This document shows positions 10,593 to 20,314 of a stretch of 64,000 bases of DNA, one piece after another. Source of the stretch: Closterium sp. Naga37s-1 (lineage: Eukaryota; Streptophyta; Zygnematophyceae; Desmidiales; Closteriaceae); the NCBI GenBank assembly GCA_947471745.1, contig CANJKZ010000142.1:3836501-3900500 (forward strand). The letters run 5' to 3'. Positions within the stretch are counted from its first letter, which is position 1; each line of letters opens with the position of its first letter. Under the pieces are notes generated by a model. That model was not told where the DNA came from and searched no databases. It saw only the letters and a program-made list of their open reading frames with translations. The translations under genes and the position numbers were made by a program.

Positions 10593-10959
10593 GACCCTAG
10601 ACGACTGGCAGCGCAAACAGTAGGGTGAGGGCAGTGCAGTGAAAGGGCGCTGTGCTCACCAGACTGGACAGGTCGGGCGGCCCGGAAGGAGGGCGGCGCG
10701 GCGGCTCGGCGGCTCGGCTGCCGGGCGGCTCGGCGGCTCGGCGGCTCCGCTGCTGGGCGGCACGGCTGCTGGGCGGCTCGGCTGCTGGGCGGCTCGGCTG
10801 TTGAGCGGCTCGGCTGCTGGGCGGCTCGGCTGCTCTGCTGTCGGGCGGCTCGGTTGTGCTGCTGAGGGGCAGCACGGCTCGGGCTGCTCGGGCGGTGCGG
10901 GCGGCTCGGGCGGCTCGGGCGGCTCAGCTCCTCAGCGGCACAGGCGGCGTGGGGACCGA

Positions 10960-11575
10960 GACGGCGGCGCGCGGCTGGGACGGGCGGCGCACGGGCGGCG
11001 TGGGGCCGGGACTGCGGTGCGCGGCCGGGACGGGCGGCTCACGGGCGGCGTGGGGCCGGGACGGACGGCGCGCGGGCGTCGAGGGGCCGGGACGGGCGGC
11101 GCGCGGGCGTCGAGGGGCCGGGACGGGCGGCGCGCGGGCGTCTAGGGGTCGGGCCGGGTGGCGCGCGGGCGTCTAGGGGCCGGGACGGGCGGCGCGTGGG
11201 CGTCGAGGGGCCGGGACGGGCGGCGCGCGGGCGTCTAGGGGCCGGGACGGGCGGCGCGCGGGCGTCTAGGGGCCGGGACGGGCGGCTCACGGGCGGCGAG
11301 GGGCCGGGACGGGCGGCGCGCGGGCGTCGAGGGGCCGGGACGGGCGGCGCGCGGGCGTCGAGGGGCCGGGACGGGCGGCGCGCGGGCGTCTAGGGGCCGG
11401 GACGGGCGGCGCGCGGGCGTCTAGGGGCCGGGACGGGCGGCGCGCGGGCGTCTAGGGGCCGGGCCGGGTGGCGCACGGGCGTCTAGGGGCCGGGACGGGC
11501 GGCGCGCGGGCGTCTAAGGGGCCGGGACGGGCGGCGCGCGGGCGTCTAAGGGCCGTGACGGGCGGCTAAAGGGGC
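10960..11575 (-). repeat. 31-bp GC-rich tandem repeats in the copia A leader
   Basis: About 17-18 units resembling GGGGCCGGGACGGGCGGCGC followed by GCGGGCGTCTA (31 bp in all), with point variants such as TCGA for TCTA. They fill most of the leader between primer site and gag. A second stretch (10690-10930) is made of GGCTCGGCGGC-type units. No long frame on the element's own strand suggests a protein here. Confidence 0.9.
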
Positions 11576-11652
11576 CACTAGGGGCCAAGAGAGAGGGGAG
11601 CGCGACTCGGGTAGGGGCAGAGTGCGCTCCGGGCAGGAAAAAAAAAAACGGT

Positions 11653-11682
11653 GGGCCCTAGGAACAGTTCCCACGAGGGAAC
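11653..11682 (-). promoter_or_regulatory. copia A leader hairpin plus GGGCCC palindrome, next to the primer site
   Basis: The hairpin at 11667-11682 is a perfect 6-bp stem, GTTCCC/GGGAAC, around a TCGT loop on the element strand. A TAGGGCCCACC motif (GGGCCC at 11653-11658) follows, then a T-tract. The same arrangement recurs in C (50057-50086) and D (63489-63520). By analogy with retroviral leaders it may act in RNA dimerisation or packaging; that role is inference. Confidence 0.6.
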
Positions 11683-11684
11683 CT

Positions 11685-11695
11685 GCTCGATACCA
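11685..11695 (-). other. copia A primer-binding site
   Basis: On the minus strand TGGTATCGAGC directly follows the 5' LTR. It matches the initiator-Met primer site TGGTATCAGAGC apart from one missing base. Confidence 0.8.
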
Positions 11696-11831
11696 TGAGA
11701 AGAATGAAGAACGAGGATGAATGAACTATGAATGAGGTGAGTACATATAGAAAACCCTAATTGGGTTGTACCCCCTATGGGATACCCCACTATAGCCTAC
11801 ACAACAACATAAGCTATATAATGTTCTGACA
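11696..11831 (-). repeat. copia A 5' LTR (right end on the + strand)
   Basis: 136 bp, two differences from the other LTR. On the minus strand it starts TGTCAGAACATTATATAGC; the TATATAG may be the TATA core. Confidence 0.95.
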
Positions 11832-13149
11832 CTGGGTACCAGGGTACACACTGCTACGGGAATTACTATTACAGGAGGCACACGACGGAGTTACCTCGGG
11901 ACATTTCGGAGTAGAGAAAATACGGCAGCAGCTGCAGCGGTATTATTACTGGCCCGAAATGTTGACCGACGTTCAACGACACGTGGCATCGTGTCCCACT
12001 TGCCAAATCATGAAGTCATCACGGAAGCAGCCGGCAGGACAGTTGCAGCCGATACCACCCCCAGAGCGTGCTTGGCAGCAGGTGACGATGGACTTCGTCA
12101 CGGGGTTACCGGCCGGAGCGAGTGGGAATGACGTGATCCTGGTCGTCGTCGATCGACTGACGAAAATGGCACACTTCGCAGCCTGCAAAAAGTCAATCAC
12201 AGCCGAAGAAACAGCCCGCCTCTTCATCTCTACCGTCGTTTGACTGCACGGGATACCAGCATCGATCATCAGCGACAGAGACACGAAATTCACCAGCAAC
12301 TTCTGGCGGAACCTGTGGCAGCAGTTCGGCACGCGACTACAGTTTAGTTCATCATACCACCCCGAAACCGACGGACAGACAGAACGGACAAATCAGACCA
12401 TGGAACAGCTTATCCGGGCCACGTGCGACGACCCGAACACATGGGAACAGCAACTGCCACTCATCGAATTCGCATACAACAACTCGCCATCTGCCACGAC
12501 CCAACAGTCACCTTTTTACCTAAACTACGGACAAGACCCTACATTACCCATGACCCCGAATCCCGACAACCCAGTCACACGCGCACAACAGTTCGCAGAA
12601 ATATTACAAGCAGCACGGACCCGAGCAGCAGAAGCAATAAAAAAATCAAACATCATCGCTAAGCGCAACGCCGACCGACACCACCGCCCCGTCACTTACC
12701 AACCCGACGACCTGGTCTTACTCGACACTCAAAACCTCCGCCTGCCCATCACCCCGAAACTCCGCCCCCGATATTGCGGGCCATTTCGCATCAGCCACAT
12801 GATCACACCCGTCACCGCCCACCTCCTCCTCCCTGCTGATTGGTACGTCAGCCCGTCATTCCACGTCAGCCTGCTCCGCCCATACGTGCCATCCACCAGC
12901 CAACTGCCTTGCAACCGTCCCGCCAGCATGACACGACCACCAACTGAGCCAGTCATCACGCCTGAGAAAATACTGAGCCATCGAGTACGTGACCCACGGG
13001 GAGCCCGCAGAATTGAATTCCTGATCCGCTGGAAGGACCGCACGCCCACCGAAGACAACTGGGTCCCCCTGGATAGAATTGAGAACCACCTTGTCCTCAC
13101 TGAGTACCTGAGAAGCCGAAACTTCCGAGATGTACATGCGCTCTCGTAA
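11832..13149 (+). pseudogene. pol: gypsy Pol, second part: integrase and chromodomain (broken)
   Basis: It resumes the pol frame after copia A. It holds the integrase zinc domain (EAHDGVTSGHFG...CPTCQ), the core ([29 protein letters not shown]) and a C-terminal chromodomain ([20 protein letters not shown]..., [17 protein letters not shown] near 12960-13090). The chromodomain makes this a chromovirus, a group known to target chromatin marks. A TGA at 12241-12243 after TARLFISTVV sits where the family has an Arg codon, consistent with CGA to TGA. The frame is otherwise open to the TAA at 13147-13149, 27 bp before the 3' LTR. Confidence 0.9.
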
Positions 13150-13176
13150 GAGGGGCCTCCTTGGGGAGGGGGGTAG

Positions 13177-13527
13177 TGTAAGGAAAATTCATTTTCCTTA
13201 CTTCGCGTCCCTGCTCAGCGCGTACACCACTATTCCCGCCAACAGCACCCAACAGTAATCCGTTACCACTCGCGACACTCGCCTCGACACTGTTCCCGCC
13301 ACTGTTCACGACGCGACCCAACCTCACGGTTCGGTTGGTAACCCGCGCTCCGGACCTCCGCCTCGACAATTCCCAACCTCGGCGCCAGGCCCGTCGCGCA
13401 CCCCAATTTCCACGCATTACCGTTACCACTGTAGTTTCGCTATATATTCTTCGCTCATGCCTTCGCTCATTGTACTCTTGCTTCGATAGTGCCATTCTCG
13501 TTCGCTCACTCCATTGCACTCGTAACA
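13177..13527 (+). repeat. gypsy 3' LTR
   Basis: 351 bp, the same length as the 5' LTR and flanked by the second copy of ATAAT. The preceding GAGGGGGGTAG (near 13166-13176) is the likely polypurine tract. Confidence 0.95.
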
Positions 13528-13532
13528 ATAAT

Positions 13533-13855
13533 CCTCTTGTCTAACATTCTGGGATCTTGGCACATGATCGTACAGTAGCATAAACTACAGTAGTACAAGG
13601 GTTGTCAATGCAGAGTGCCTGCTTATTTCCAAAACTAGCCCCCTTATTATCTCTCCAAACCATCCCAGCATATATACAGGCAAGGAGTGGCACCATGGCA
13701 TCAGTGACCACGTCATGTCATTTTCAGAGCGGAAAACAATAAAGCTATGGTACCACAACAACCACTGTCCCACATAACACCAGCATGCGAACAGCTCCAG
13801 TGCCTTGAGCAGTGAGAGCAATTGTGTCCTACAGAGCCCCCCACACAGGCCTACA
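13533..13855. other. host spacer downstream of the GT21-like gene
   Basis: About 320 bp of AT-richer sequence between the gypsy and the stop of the minus-strand glycosyltransferase gene. It probably includes that gene's 3' untranslated region. I see no other gene in it. Confidence 0.5.
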
Positions 13856-14054
13856 TCACGGTGGGTTTGGCGCCCGCTTTCTGTCTAGTCTCCCCCGATC
13901 AACCTGCTTGATTAAGCCATAAACTGGTGATGATGCGAGGAGGGGGAGCAGCCACTGCTGCTGCTCCTCGCCATCCTCCTCTTCCACCTCCACCTCCGCT
14001 GTTCCCTCGACTTCCTCCCGTTCACCCTTCACAACCCCGTCCCTTTCCTGCCTG

Positions 14055-14085
<31 letters not shown>

Positions 14086-15871
14086 CCACCTGCGGAAGTT
14101 GGGGATGCCTGACCTCCACAATAAGCCCCCTGCGCCGCACGTATGTGATTCCAGCCCAGGTGATCGCGGGTTGCAGCAGCGTGTACACCGACACAATAGG
14201 GACAATTGCGAGATTGACCAGCATGCCCGCCACGCCCAGCAGCAGGCTGAGGCTGCCCAGGCGGATGGGGGGCTTCTCGGGGGAGAGGAGGTTGCAGAGG
14301 ACGAAGGTGGTGTGGAACAGGCGGATACCTGCGAGCGTCGCAAGGGCAAACATTGAGAGGTACAGCAGTGCGAGGAGCAGGCTCGCATTGGCGAGGACGA
14401 GTCTAATGCACGCGCTGCTGGAGAAACTGGCGAGGAAGTTGAGGAGGGATAAGCTGGAAGGGAACGGATCCCACCAGTCAGGTCCAGTACTCGGACGATT
14501 CCACCAGACAGACGCGAGGAAGCGAGCCACGCGGAGAGCCGACGGCAGCAGCGGCGCGAGCACGCAGAACGAGCCGTACCCGTACAGCAGCAACGCGCAC
14601 GCGTTCAGCGCGAGCGCGACGGGCGAGCAGAAGGTCGTGAGCGCGAACGTCTGCCGGCGCACGTAGTTCCAGTACCGCTGGAACGTCCACGACCCGGACA
14701 GTCTCCCCGGGAAAATCGCCGCCGCGGGGCAGACGACGTCGCGGCCGTTGCTCGCGGCGATGGCGGAGAGAGTGAGGTCGTTGCTGTACCCGCGCGCGCT
14801 GAGCGCCGTCAACATGCCGTATCTGTCGGCGCGGAGGTCGTCGAGGCGAATCATCATGCAGCCGCCCCACACGGGCAGCTGCTTCCCGCCCGACGCCATG
14901 GCGAGCTGCACGGGCACGCGATACGCCATGGCCGCGTATGCCGCTAGGTTGCGCCTGGTTTGCGGGTCCGGACCCGGGAAGTCGAAGGAATAGCCCGTGC
15001 AGACGAGCGCGTTGGGATTTTCCTCCATGGCTGTTACGAGCAGGGTGAGCGTGTCCGGGTGGGTTTGAATGTCGTCGTCTAAAAAGAGGAGGTATTTCGA
15101 GTCCGCTCCCGCGCGCATCGCGACAGCGAGCTGGTTGTGGATCTGCTGCGAGCAGCGCGTCGCGAGGCCCGCCACGACGAGGCGTATCTGCGCAAGTCCG
15201 CACATTTCGCGCTGGAGGGCCTTAACCGCGCGGCACGCGGGGTCGTGGGCGGTTTCCACGCAGAAGATGAACTCCGTCGCGCCGCCGTACAGAGTCTGGA
15301 CGTGCGAGCGCCAGTTGCTCATCCCCGCGTCGCCCGCGCAGCCTTTTACGGCGAGAACGACCGTCACTTTGGGAAGCTCGTGCTGTTGCTGCGCGTGGTC
15401 TTGCATGTGATGCTGCGGCTGCTGCGGCTGCTGCGCGTGATGCGCGTCCTGCGAGAGATGATTACCAGGGTGAGAACTACCACTGGCAACATCGAGGGCA
15501 GCGACGTTCGCCACGTCGCGTATTGCTATAGTGCGTCTCTCCCTGATTATCCTGCGCGCCTCGTTGAGGCGCAACTGAGAGGCCTTGAACCACAGGACAG
15601 CGAGGAGCAGAAGCAAGCCCGTGCCCTGTAATTGCACCCAAAAAGCCGCATTGCTGACGAACAGCACGAGCGCGTCGAACGCGTTGAGCGCATCGAGGGT
15701 ATTTAAACCGCGAAACGATGTCACACTACCACTCGTTGGAAAAGGCGCGGGCAGCGGCGCGGAACACGGGGAGCAGCGGTAGGAGGCTCCTCCTGAAAAG
15801 GCGGATGTCGTCCAGGACGTGTTTGCTAGGAAACACTCACTCACCATGAGAGAGCCAGTCATGGAGTCCAT
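13856..15871 (-). CDS. GT21-like glycosyltransferase (ceramide glucosyltransferase family)
   Basis: 671 residues in one exon from the ATG at 15871 (MDSMTGSLMV); the frame is open further upstream to 16165, so the start is uncertain. An N-terminal hydrophobic segment (residues ~66-96) precedes a family-2-type fold: VTVVLAVKG, LLFLDDDIQ (the DDD at 265-267), VWGGCMMIR, GYSNDLTLS and FQRYWNYVRRQTF (397-409). The last matches the conserved region near (Q/R)xxRW in glucosylceramide synthases. At least three C-terminal membrane segments follow. This family transfers glucose from UDP-glucose to ceramide in the Golgi/ER membrane. Unusual parts are a His/Gln-rich linker (~145-165) and a C-terminal tail with a Gln run and an acidic stretch. 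Substrate is inferred; another processive membrane glycosyltransferase cannot be excluded. Confidence 0.72.
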
Positions 15872-16914
15872 TGCCTCACGGAAAAAAAAATGCACAAGTG
15901 ACCTTTCGTGGTGTCTTGACGAAACGAAAGTTACGAATTGACGACACCAATTGAATGGTTTGCGGCGGTTATGGACTGAAGCATTGGTGATGTTGGTCGG
16001 TGGAGATGCGGGGTGCGTGGCTGCAAAGCGGTGGAAGAAGCCAAAAGACGTGGGACGATCTTGCGCACGAAGTTGCGGAATGCGAGCTGGGACAGGGCGA
16101 TTCGAGGTTTCCTCGATATGGTAGTGGTCGGATGAGGTTTTTTCTGTTTTGTGCTTTGCCTGCAAAATCGCTGGTATATCGCCAGATTGAATACATTATA
16201 TATATGTTTTGTTGCATGGATTGCACAAGAGTTCCGGCTTGATGTGCTAATTAATAGTGCCACCATGCTTTAAAAATTTCACAGGGCAAACCTTTCAAGC
16301 AATTCCAGGCTTAGCTCATAATTTAGCTGATAATTTGGATTATATTTATGATATGGAGTTCATGTATTGACTTAATGCTGGTTGGTGGTGGTGAACGAAG
16401 CTGTATAAGACACTGGGCTTGCTGCTCCGATTATCATCGTGTGGTCCACCAATAATGCTAGTGCAATAATGTCATCATGACTCCTACAGGTGGCAAAAGC
16501 TGTTCTATACTCGCCAGGCTGGTAGCCATGCGCCTGTATACCATACCCCGCAGGTACCTAATCCTACCGTTCTGATTCCTGTCTTCAAAGTCTGGCATGT
16601 TTTTTTCAGACTGCCGCTGGTATATGTTGTGTTCAGATGGTGTTATTTTGCAGAGAGCGATTTTCAGAGGGATTCATTTGTAAGTACGTACAGATTTTTT
16701 CAAGGCAACAAACGGCAATAATTAGCTCCCTGAAGTAAGAAGTCTACAGGAAGTGGACTTCGAGATGCTCACAGGCATGATGCGTGTCAACGACCATAGG
16801 GGATGACGAGGCGAACGACGGTGGGATTCGTAACTGGGATGAAATGAGACTCCCTCCCAGTCACAGGGTGAGAAAGGGACCACCAGGGCCCACGACAGCC
16901 GATAGCGACGTGCC
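15872..16914. other. spacer between the GT21-like and fasciclin genes
   Basis: It holds the upstream region of the GT21-like gene and the 3' flank of the fasciclin gene. It is AT-rich around 16190-16390. I see no conserved gene, RNA or element. Confidence 0.5.
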
Positions 16915-17962
16915 TCACAACAACGCCGCGAGGGCGAGGAAGGCGAAGCTCAAGGTTGGAAGCAGCTGCCGGAGAGCCAGCAAACCTGGGAGAACGCCAG
17001 CAAGGGATGCGGACCGAGTTAGATCGGGCGGGGAGATGAAAATGTGGGTCCAAAAGCACAAGCGAAACGGGATGGAAGCAGGAAAACACTTGCAAGCACA
17101 GGGCATATACACAGAGACAAGGGCAAAGAGGAACATAGAGGAGCATCGTACCAGGAGCAGATTTGGGAGGCGGAGGCGCGGTTGTGGGAGCAGGCGGGGG
17201 GGTAGGGAGCGGCTGGACTGGGACAGTGGGGCTGGGCGGGGGTGGCGGTGAGGAAGTGACAGGAGGGCCTGGGAGAGGCTCGGAGCCTGGTGCCCCGGCG
17301 AGCATGGACCGCCGGATGTCCGAGCCGTACAAGCCCTGATCGCCGTCAGATTCGTTTCCTTCGGCAAGGATCGTGTTCAGGTCGGTCTGCAAAAATGCTT
17401 CGTCGAGAGCCGGAGGCACGAGCAGCGAGTTGATGGAATGAACCACGATCGTGCCCGCGAAAACCTCCGCGCTCTGCCCGTCAGCCAGGCCCATGGACAT
17501 GGTGACGGCCTTGTACTGCTTCACCGTCGAGTCGCCAACTTGAAACGCGAGAGAGTCCACGTGGAGTTGAATCGGCGCGCCCTGCAGCGTGCTGAACGAG
17601 CCTTCCCACGCGAAGGCCGACACGGGCTTCTCGATGACGTGGTACATCAGCACGTCGCGAAGCATCGGGTCGTTGCGCTGCAGTTTAAGGAAGGCGAGGA
17701 AAGCGGGGTTTGAGCGCATGAGCGCCTCGTTGGTCGGCGCGAAGAGAGTAACGGCGGATCCATTTCGCGCGCGGAGCTCCAGCTCCGACAAGAGGCCGCC
17801 CTGCTTAATAAGGCTCACGAATCCCGTGAGCCCCGCGAAGGTGAGCTCCTTTTCCAGCGTCGCGTCGTCGGTGAAATCCGCGAACGTGCTAGCGGGCCAT
17901 GATGTCACCATGAGGAGCAGGGCAAGCGGGAACACGACCATAGCTGAGTTACTCGTCCTCAT
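16915..17962 (-). CDS. fasciclin-like (FAS1) protein with a predicted GPI anchor, two exons
   Basis: Exons 17152-17962 and 16915-16985 (minus) with a 166-bp intron (donor GTACGA, acceptor CCCAG, CTAAC branch-like site at 17018-17022) give 293 residues. The start at 17962 is chosen because it opens a signal peptide (MRTSNSAMVVFPLALLLMV). One FAS1 domain follows (residues ~30-190) with TLFAPTNEAL, the YHVI motif and TIVVHSINSLLVP. Next is a Pro/Ser/Thr-rich region (~215-268), typical of arabinogalactan glycosylation. Splicing replaces an unlikely unspliced tail with GLLALRQLLPTLSFAF... ending Ala-Ala-Leu-Leu, a classic GPI-signal hydrophobic tail. Such proteins sit on the outer plasma membrane or in the wall and act in adhesion. 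The splice model is inferred from sequence only. Confidence 0.8.
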
Positions 17963-19628
17963 GGTGAGCGCAAAAAGGTCTGCCGGGGCTGCTTTGTGGA
18001 ACAGCTCTGTTGCTATGAAGATATCAGAAAGCAGCACCAAGAAATCCCGAGGGGAATAAGCTCTATTATGCTAACTGGCCAAACTCAGGAGAAGGGCAAA
18101 AATGGGATTTGTAAAATGAGAGGCGGTGAGCTGAAAAAAATGGAATCTAGTTGCTGAGCCAAACCTAGCCGTCGGGGAACGAGGAAGAATCGACGAAGGC
18201 AGGGAGAATGCTGTTCCAGCGCGGTGAGGCGGTTGTGGGCGGGCCACCCCACGATACACGGAGGCGCGAAGCGGGGAAGTCGTTCATTTGGGAAGGAGGG
18301 CAGCGGGGGAGTCGTTCGTTTCTGGGGGATCTTTGGGGGAGAGGGGGAGTGTGTTGCGAAAGCTTGGTTCGGCTCGGGGGAGCTTTGCTCTTACCCTCGT
18401 GGTGATGCCAACCAGACCTGGGGGCGCTTGTCCCCACCAAAGCTACATGTTTGGTTCAGTTTGGCTGGGTCCTCCGTACCCAGGGATCGATTGCCGGGGA
18501 AAGTTGTGTGGGTCTGGGATTTGGAGAAGTTGCGGTGGTGAAAACACCAATGGAATCGTGCCTCGTAAGCACGCGACCCGGCTTAGTGATGGCCGACGTG
18601 GCCTTAGCGGCAGCTTCGAGATGGCGTGTGCATGGTGATGAATGTTGGCGGTTGATGAGAACCAATCAGCTTTCGGGTTCGTTCGGCCAGCAAGCACACA
18701 GCCATGGATTGCTCCTGCTCCATACAAACGGGAGATCCGAACCAAATAACAGTGTTTGTACTCCCTTGGAAGAGCTACCACACTGAAGTCTTTTGCGGCG
18801 CAGCAAGCACACTCAAACGAGGTGAGTGAGAGGAGGTGGTGGTGCCGCGCTGCACACGCATAGCACACCACAAGCCAGCTATGGCCATCATCATCAATGC
18901 GACGCGTTCGGAGGCAGCAGGGAGTGGAGGAGGAACACTTAGATGGGGCCCCGAAGTTCTAGGTATGTAGCCGACTTGGGGCCTCGTGTGTCGCAATGTG
19001 TCGAACCTGGTCCGGACCTGTCTCTAACCAATTTCGGACCTCACCCACGCGCTCCGTCAGACCTGACCACACAGGGTGACGGATTTCTGAACGGACAAGC
19101 TGGCAAAAAATATAAACCCCATACGGGCATGCATCCGGTCAGAAAGGCATCAACCCTAAACACCTTGTCGCATGCATTTAGGGTTGATGCCTCCCCAATT
19201 TTATGCCACCCGATTGGGTTTCATTTTTTTGCCACTGCGATAATATTTAGGGCTAAAATGTTTTTTTCTGGGTTATTTCGTTGAAGTATCTGTACTGCCC
19301 ATTGTGAATGGGCTGACGATCGCTGCTCCCGTGAACCAGGGTGCTAGCGAAATCCGTCAAACCCAAGCCAGCAGGTGGTGACCTGGCGAGCTCGGCCTAG
19401 CTGCCTAGGCTTGTGGGTTGCTTCGGGCCTTCTTCGTAGGGTCGCGAATCACGAGACCCCAAGTTGGCTATCATTCCCCTCGCGAAATACACTACGTACA
19501 CCACTAGTTCCAAACAGCTGGATATTTCCACACAGGTACTTCTTGTTCATTTGAATGCTCTTCATGGAAGCTACACTGTTACGTGTGCAATGCTAAGCAA
19601 ACATATAATGTGGAAGGAGCCATTAGCT
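17963..19628. other. intergenic region upstream of the fasciclin gene
   Basis: About 1.67 kb. It should contain the promoter of the minus-strand fasciclin gene, but no clear TATA box or start site can be assigned. Short open frames here show no recognisable domain. A perfect hairpin lies at 19145-19192. Confidence 0.5.
19145..19192. repeat. 16-bp perfect inverted repeat (stem-loop) with CCCTAAA in its arms
   Basis: AGGCATCAACCCTAAA at 19145-19160 and its exact reverse complement at 19177-19192 flank a 16-base loop. It could be a foldback-element remnant or a chance cruciform. Confidence 0.7.
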
Positions 19629-19810
19629 TGTTGGAAACAAGTGATTTAAGCGCCTCTGTCGCGTCGAATGGCGAAGTCGTAAACGAAGCGAAGCACAGCG
19701 AAGCATCAGCGAGTCAACCCTCGTAGGTTGAACAACTGCTGGAGGTTACACGAAAACCAAAGGTCAGCGACCCTTGACCTGACAAGTACAGCGCGACAGC
19801 AAGGACAAAC
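19629..19810 (+). repeat. left part of a diverged solo LTR split by copia B
   Basis: It begins TGTTGGAAACAAGTG and aligns with the first ~180 bp of copia B's LTR with many substitutions. Its right part is at 25943-26205; together they make about 445 bp against 449 for B's LTR. The flanks TAGCT (19624-19628) and GAGCT (26206-26210) differ at one base and may be the old target duplication. No matching internal region is present, so it was a solo LTR when B inserted. Confidence 0.85.
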
Positions 19811-20259
19811 TGTTGGAAACAATCGGTCTTAGGCGCCTCTGTCGTGTCGAAACACTAAGGCACAAATGAAGCAGAGCATATCGAAGCACCGGCGAGTCAA
19901 CCCTCGGAGGTTGAAGCAACCGCTGGAGGTTACGAGGAAGTCAAAGGTCAGCGACCTTTGACCTGACAAATACAGCGCGACAGCAAGGACACACAACTGA
20001 CTCGCTACAGAGCAGTTGCCCGAGTCGTCGCTGTATCGAACTGCAACAGCAACAGTAAAGTAGTTACAACCGTACCTCTTTGTATTCCTTGTACTCTTAT
20101 ATATATTCTTGTATCTCTTTGTTTGAATCAATCTACTTTGCCCTCACATACTAGCGCAAGGTGGTTCACAACTCTTTAATTGACGCTTCCGCTATTACAC
20201 CAACTCTACCCAGAGTTCACCCCTGTAAAAGATCCTAAGGGCCTTTTTTCAGCCCAACA
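19811..20259 (+). repeat. copia B 5' LTR
   Basis: 449 bp, TGTTGGAAACAAT to CAGCCCAACA. TATATATATTC near 20098-20108 is a plausible TATA core. Confidence 0.95.
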
Positions 20260-20272
20260 TCGTATGAGAGCT
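20260..20272 (+). other. copia B candidate primer-binding site
   Basis: TCGTATGAGAGCT abuts the LTR and resembles the initiator-Met site TGGTATCAGAGC with mismatches. It is either degraded or uses a variant tRNA end. Confidence 0.5.
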
Positions 20273-20314
20273 ATCAGGGGGAATTCAACTTCTATACCGA
20301 GAACATCAACAGGC

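Larger units (their letters stand above)
4285..11831 (-). mobile_element. Ty1/copia element A, intact, nested antisense in the gypsy pol
   Basis: It is 7,547 bp, bounded by 136-bp LTRs (4285-4420 and 11696-11831) that differ at two positions. The target duplication CTGGG is present at 4280-4284 and 11832-11836. Removing the element and one duplicate rejoins the gypsy integrase exactly (...Arg-Ile-Trp-Val-Pro...), which proves the nesting and shows that A arrived after the gypsy. On the minus strand the order is LTR, primer site, hairpin, about 1 kb of GC-rich leader, one uninterrupted polyprotein frame, 3' untranslated segment, LTR. With an intact frame and near-identical LTRs it could be autonomous. 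It is closely related to elements C and D in this window. Confidence 0.95.
416..13527 (+). mobile_element. Ty3/gypsy chromovirus LTR retrotransposon, carrying a nested copia element
   Basis: Two 351-bp LTRs of the TG...CA type (416-766 and 13177-13527) are flanked by an identical 5-bp target duplication, ATAAT (411-415 and 13528-13532). The order is LTR, primer site, gag with a zinc knuckle, protease, reverse transcriptase, RNase H, integrase, chromodomain, LTR, which is the Ty3/gypsy order with a chromovirus C-terminus. The LTRs differ at about 6 of 351 positions by eye. A 7,547-bp copia element sits antisense inside pol at 4285-11831; without it the gypsy is about 5.6 kb. Pol also carries two in-frame TGA codons and a one-base shift, so this copy is dead as read. 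It could still be mobilised in trans because LTRs, primer site and gag look intact. Confidence 0.95.

Noticed and set aside
10960-11575. 31-bp repeats considered as a CRISPR or centromeric satellite
   Set aside because: There are no unique spacers, and the array lies strictly inside the leader of one retrotransposon.
3151-12243. The two TGA codons in the gypsy pol as a sign of TGA recoding
   Set aside because: Other frames here (copia C, fasciclin, WRKY) use TGA as their terminal stop, and the gypsy also has a frameshift, so ordinary mutation explains them.
13072-13528. Minus-strand 143-codon frame over the gypsy 3' LTR as a gene
   Set aside because: The equivalent frame also spans the 5' LTR, and it is simply the LTR read backwards.
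18063-18900. Several 90-140 codon frames upstream of the fasciclin gene
   Set aside because: They overlap on both strands, have no domain or start context, and are compatible with chance in GC-rich DNA.
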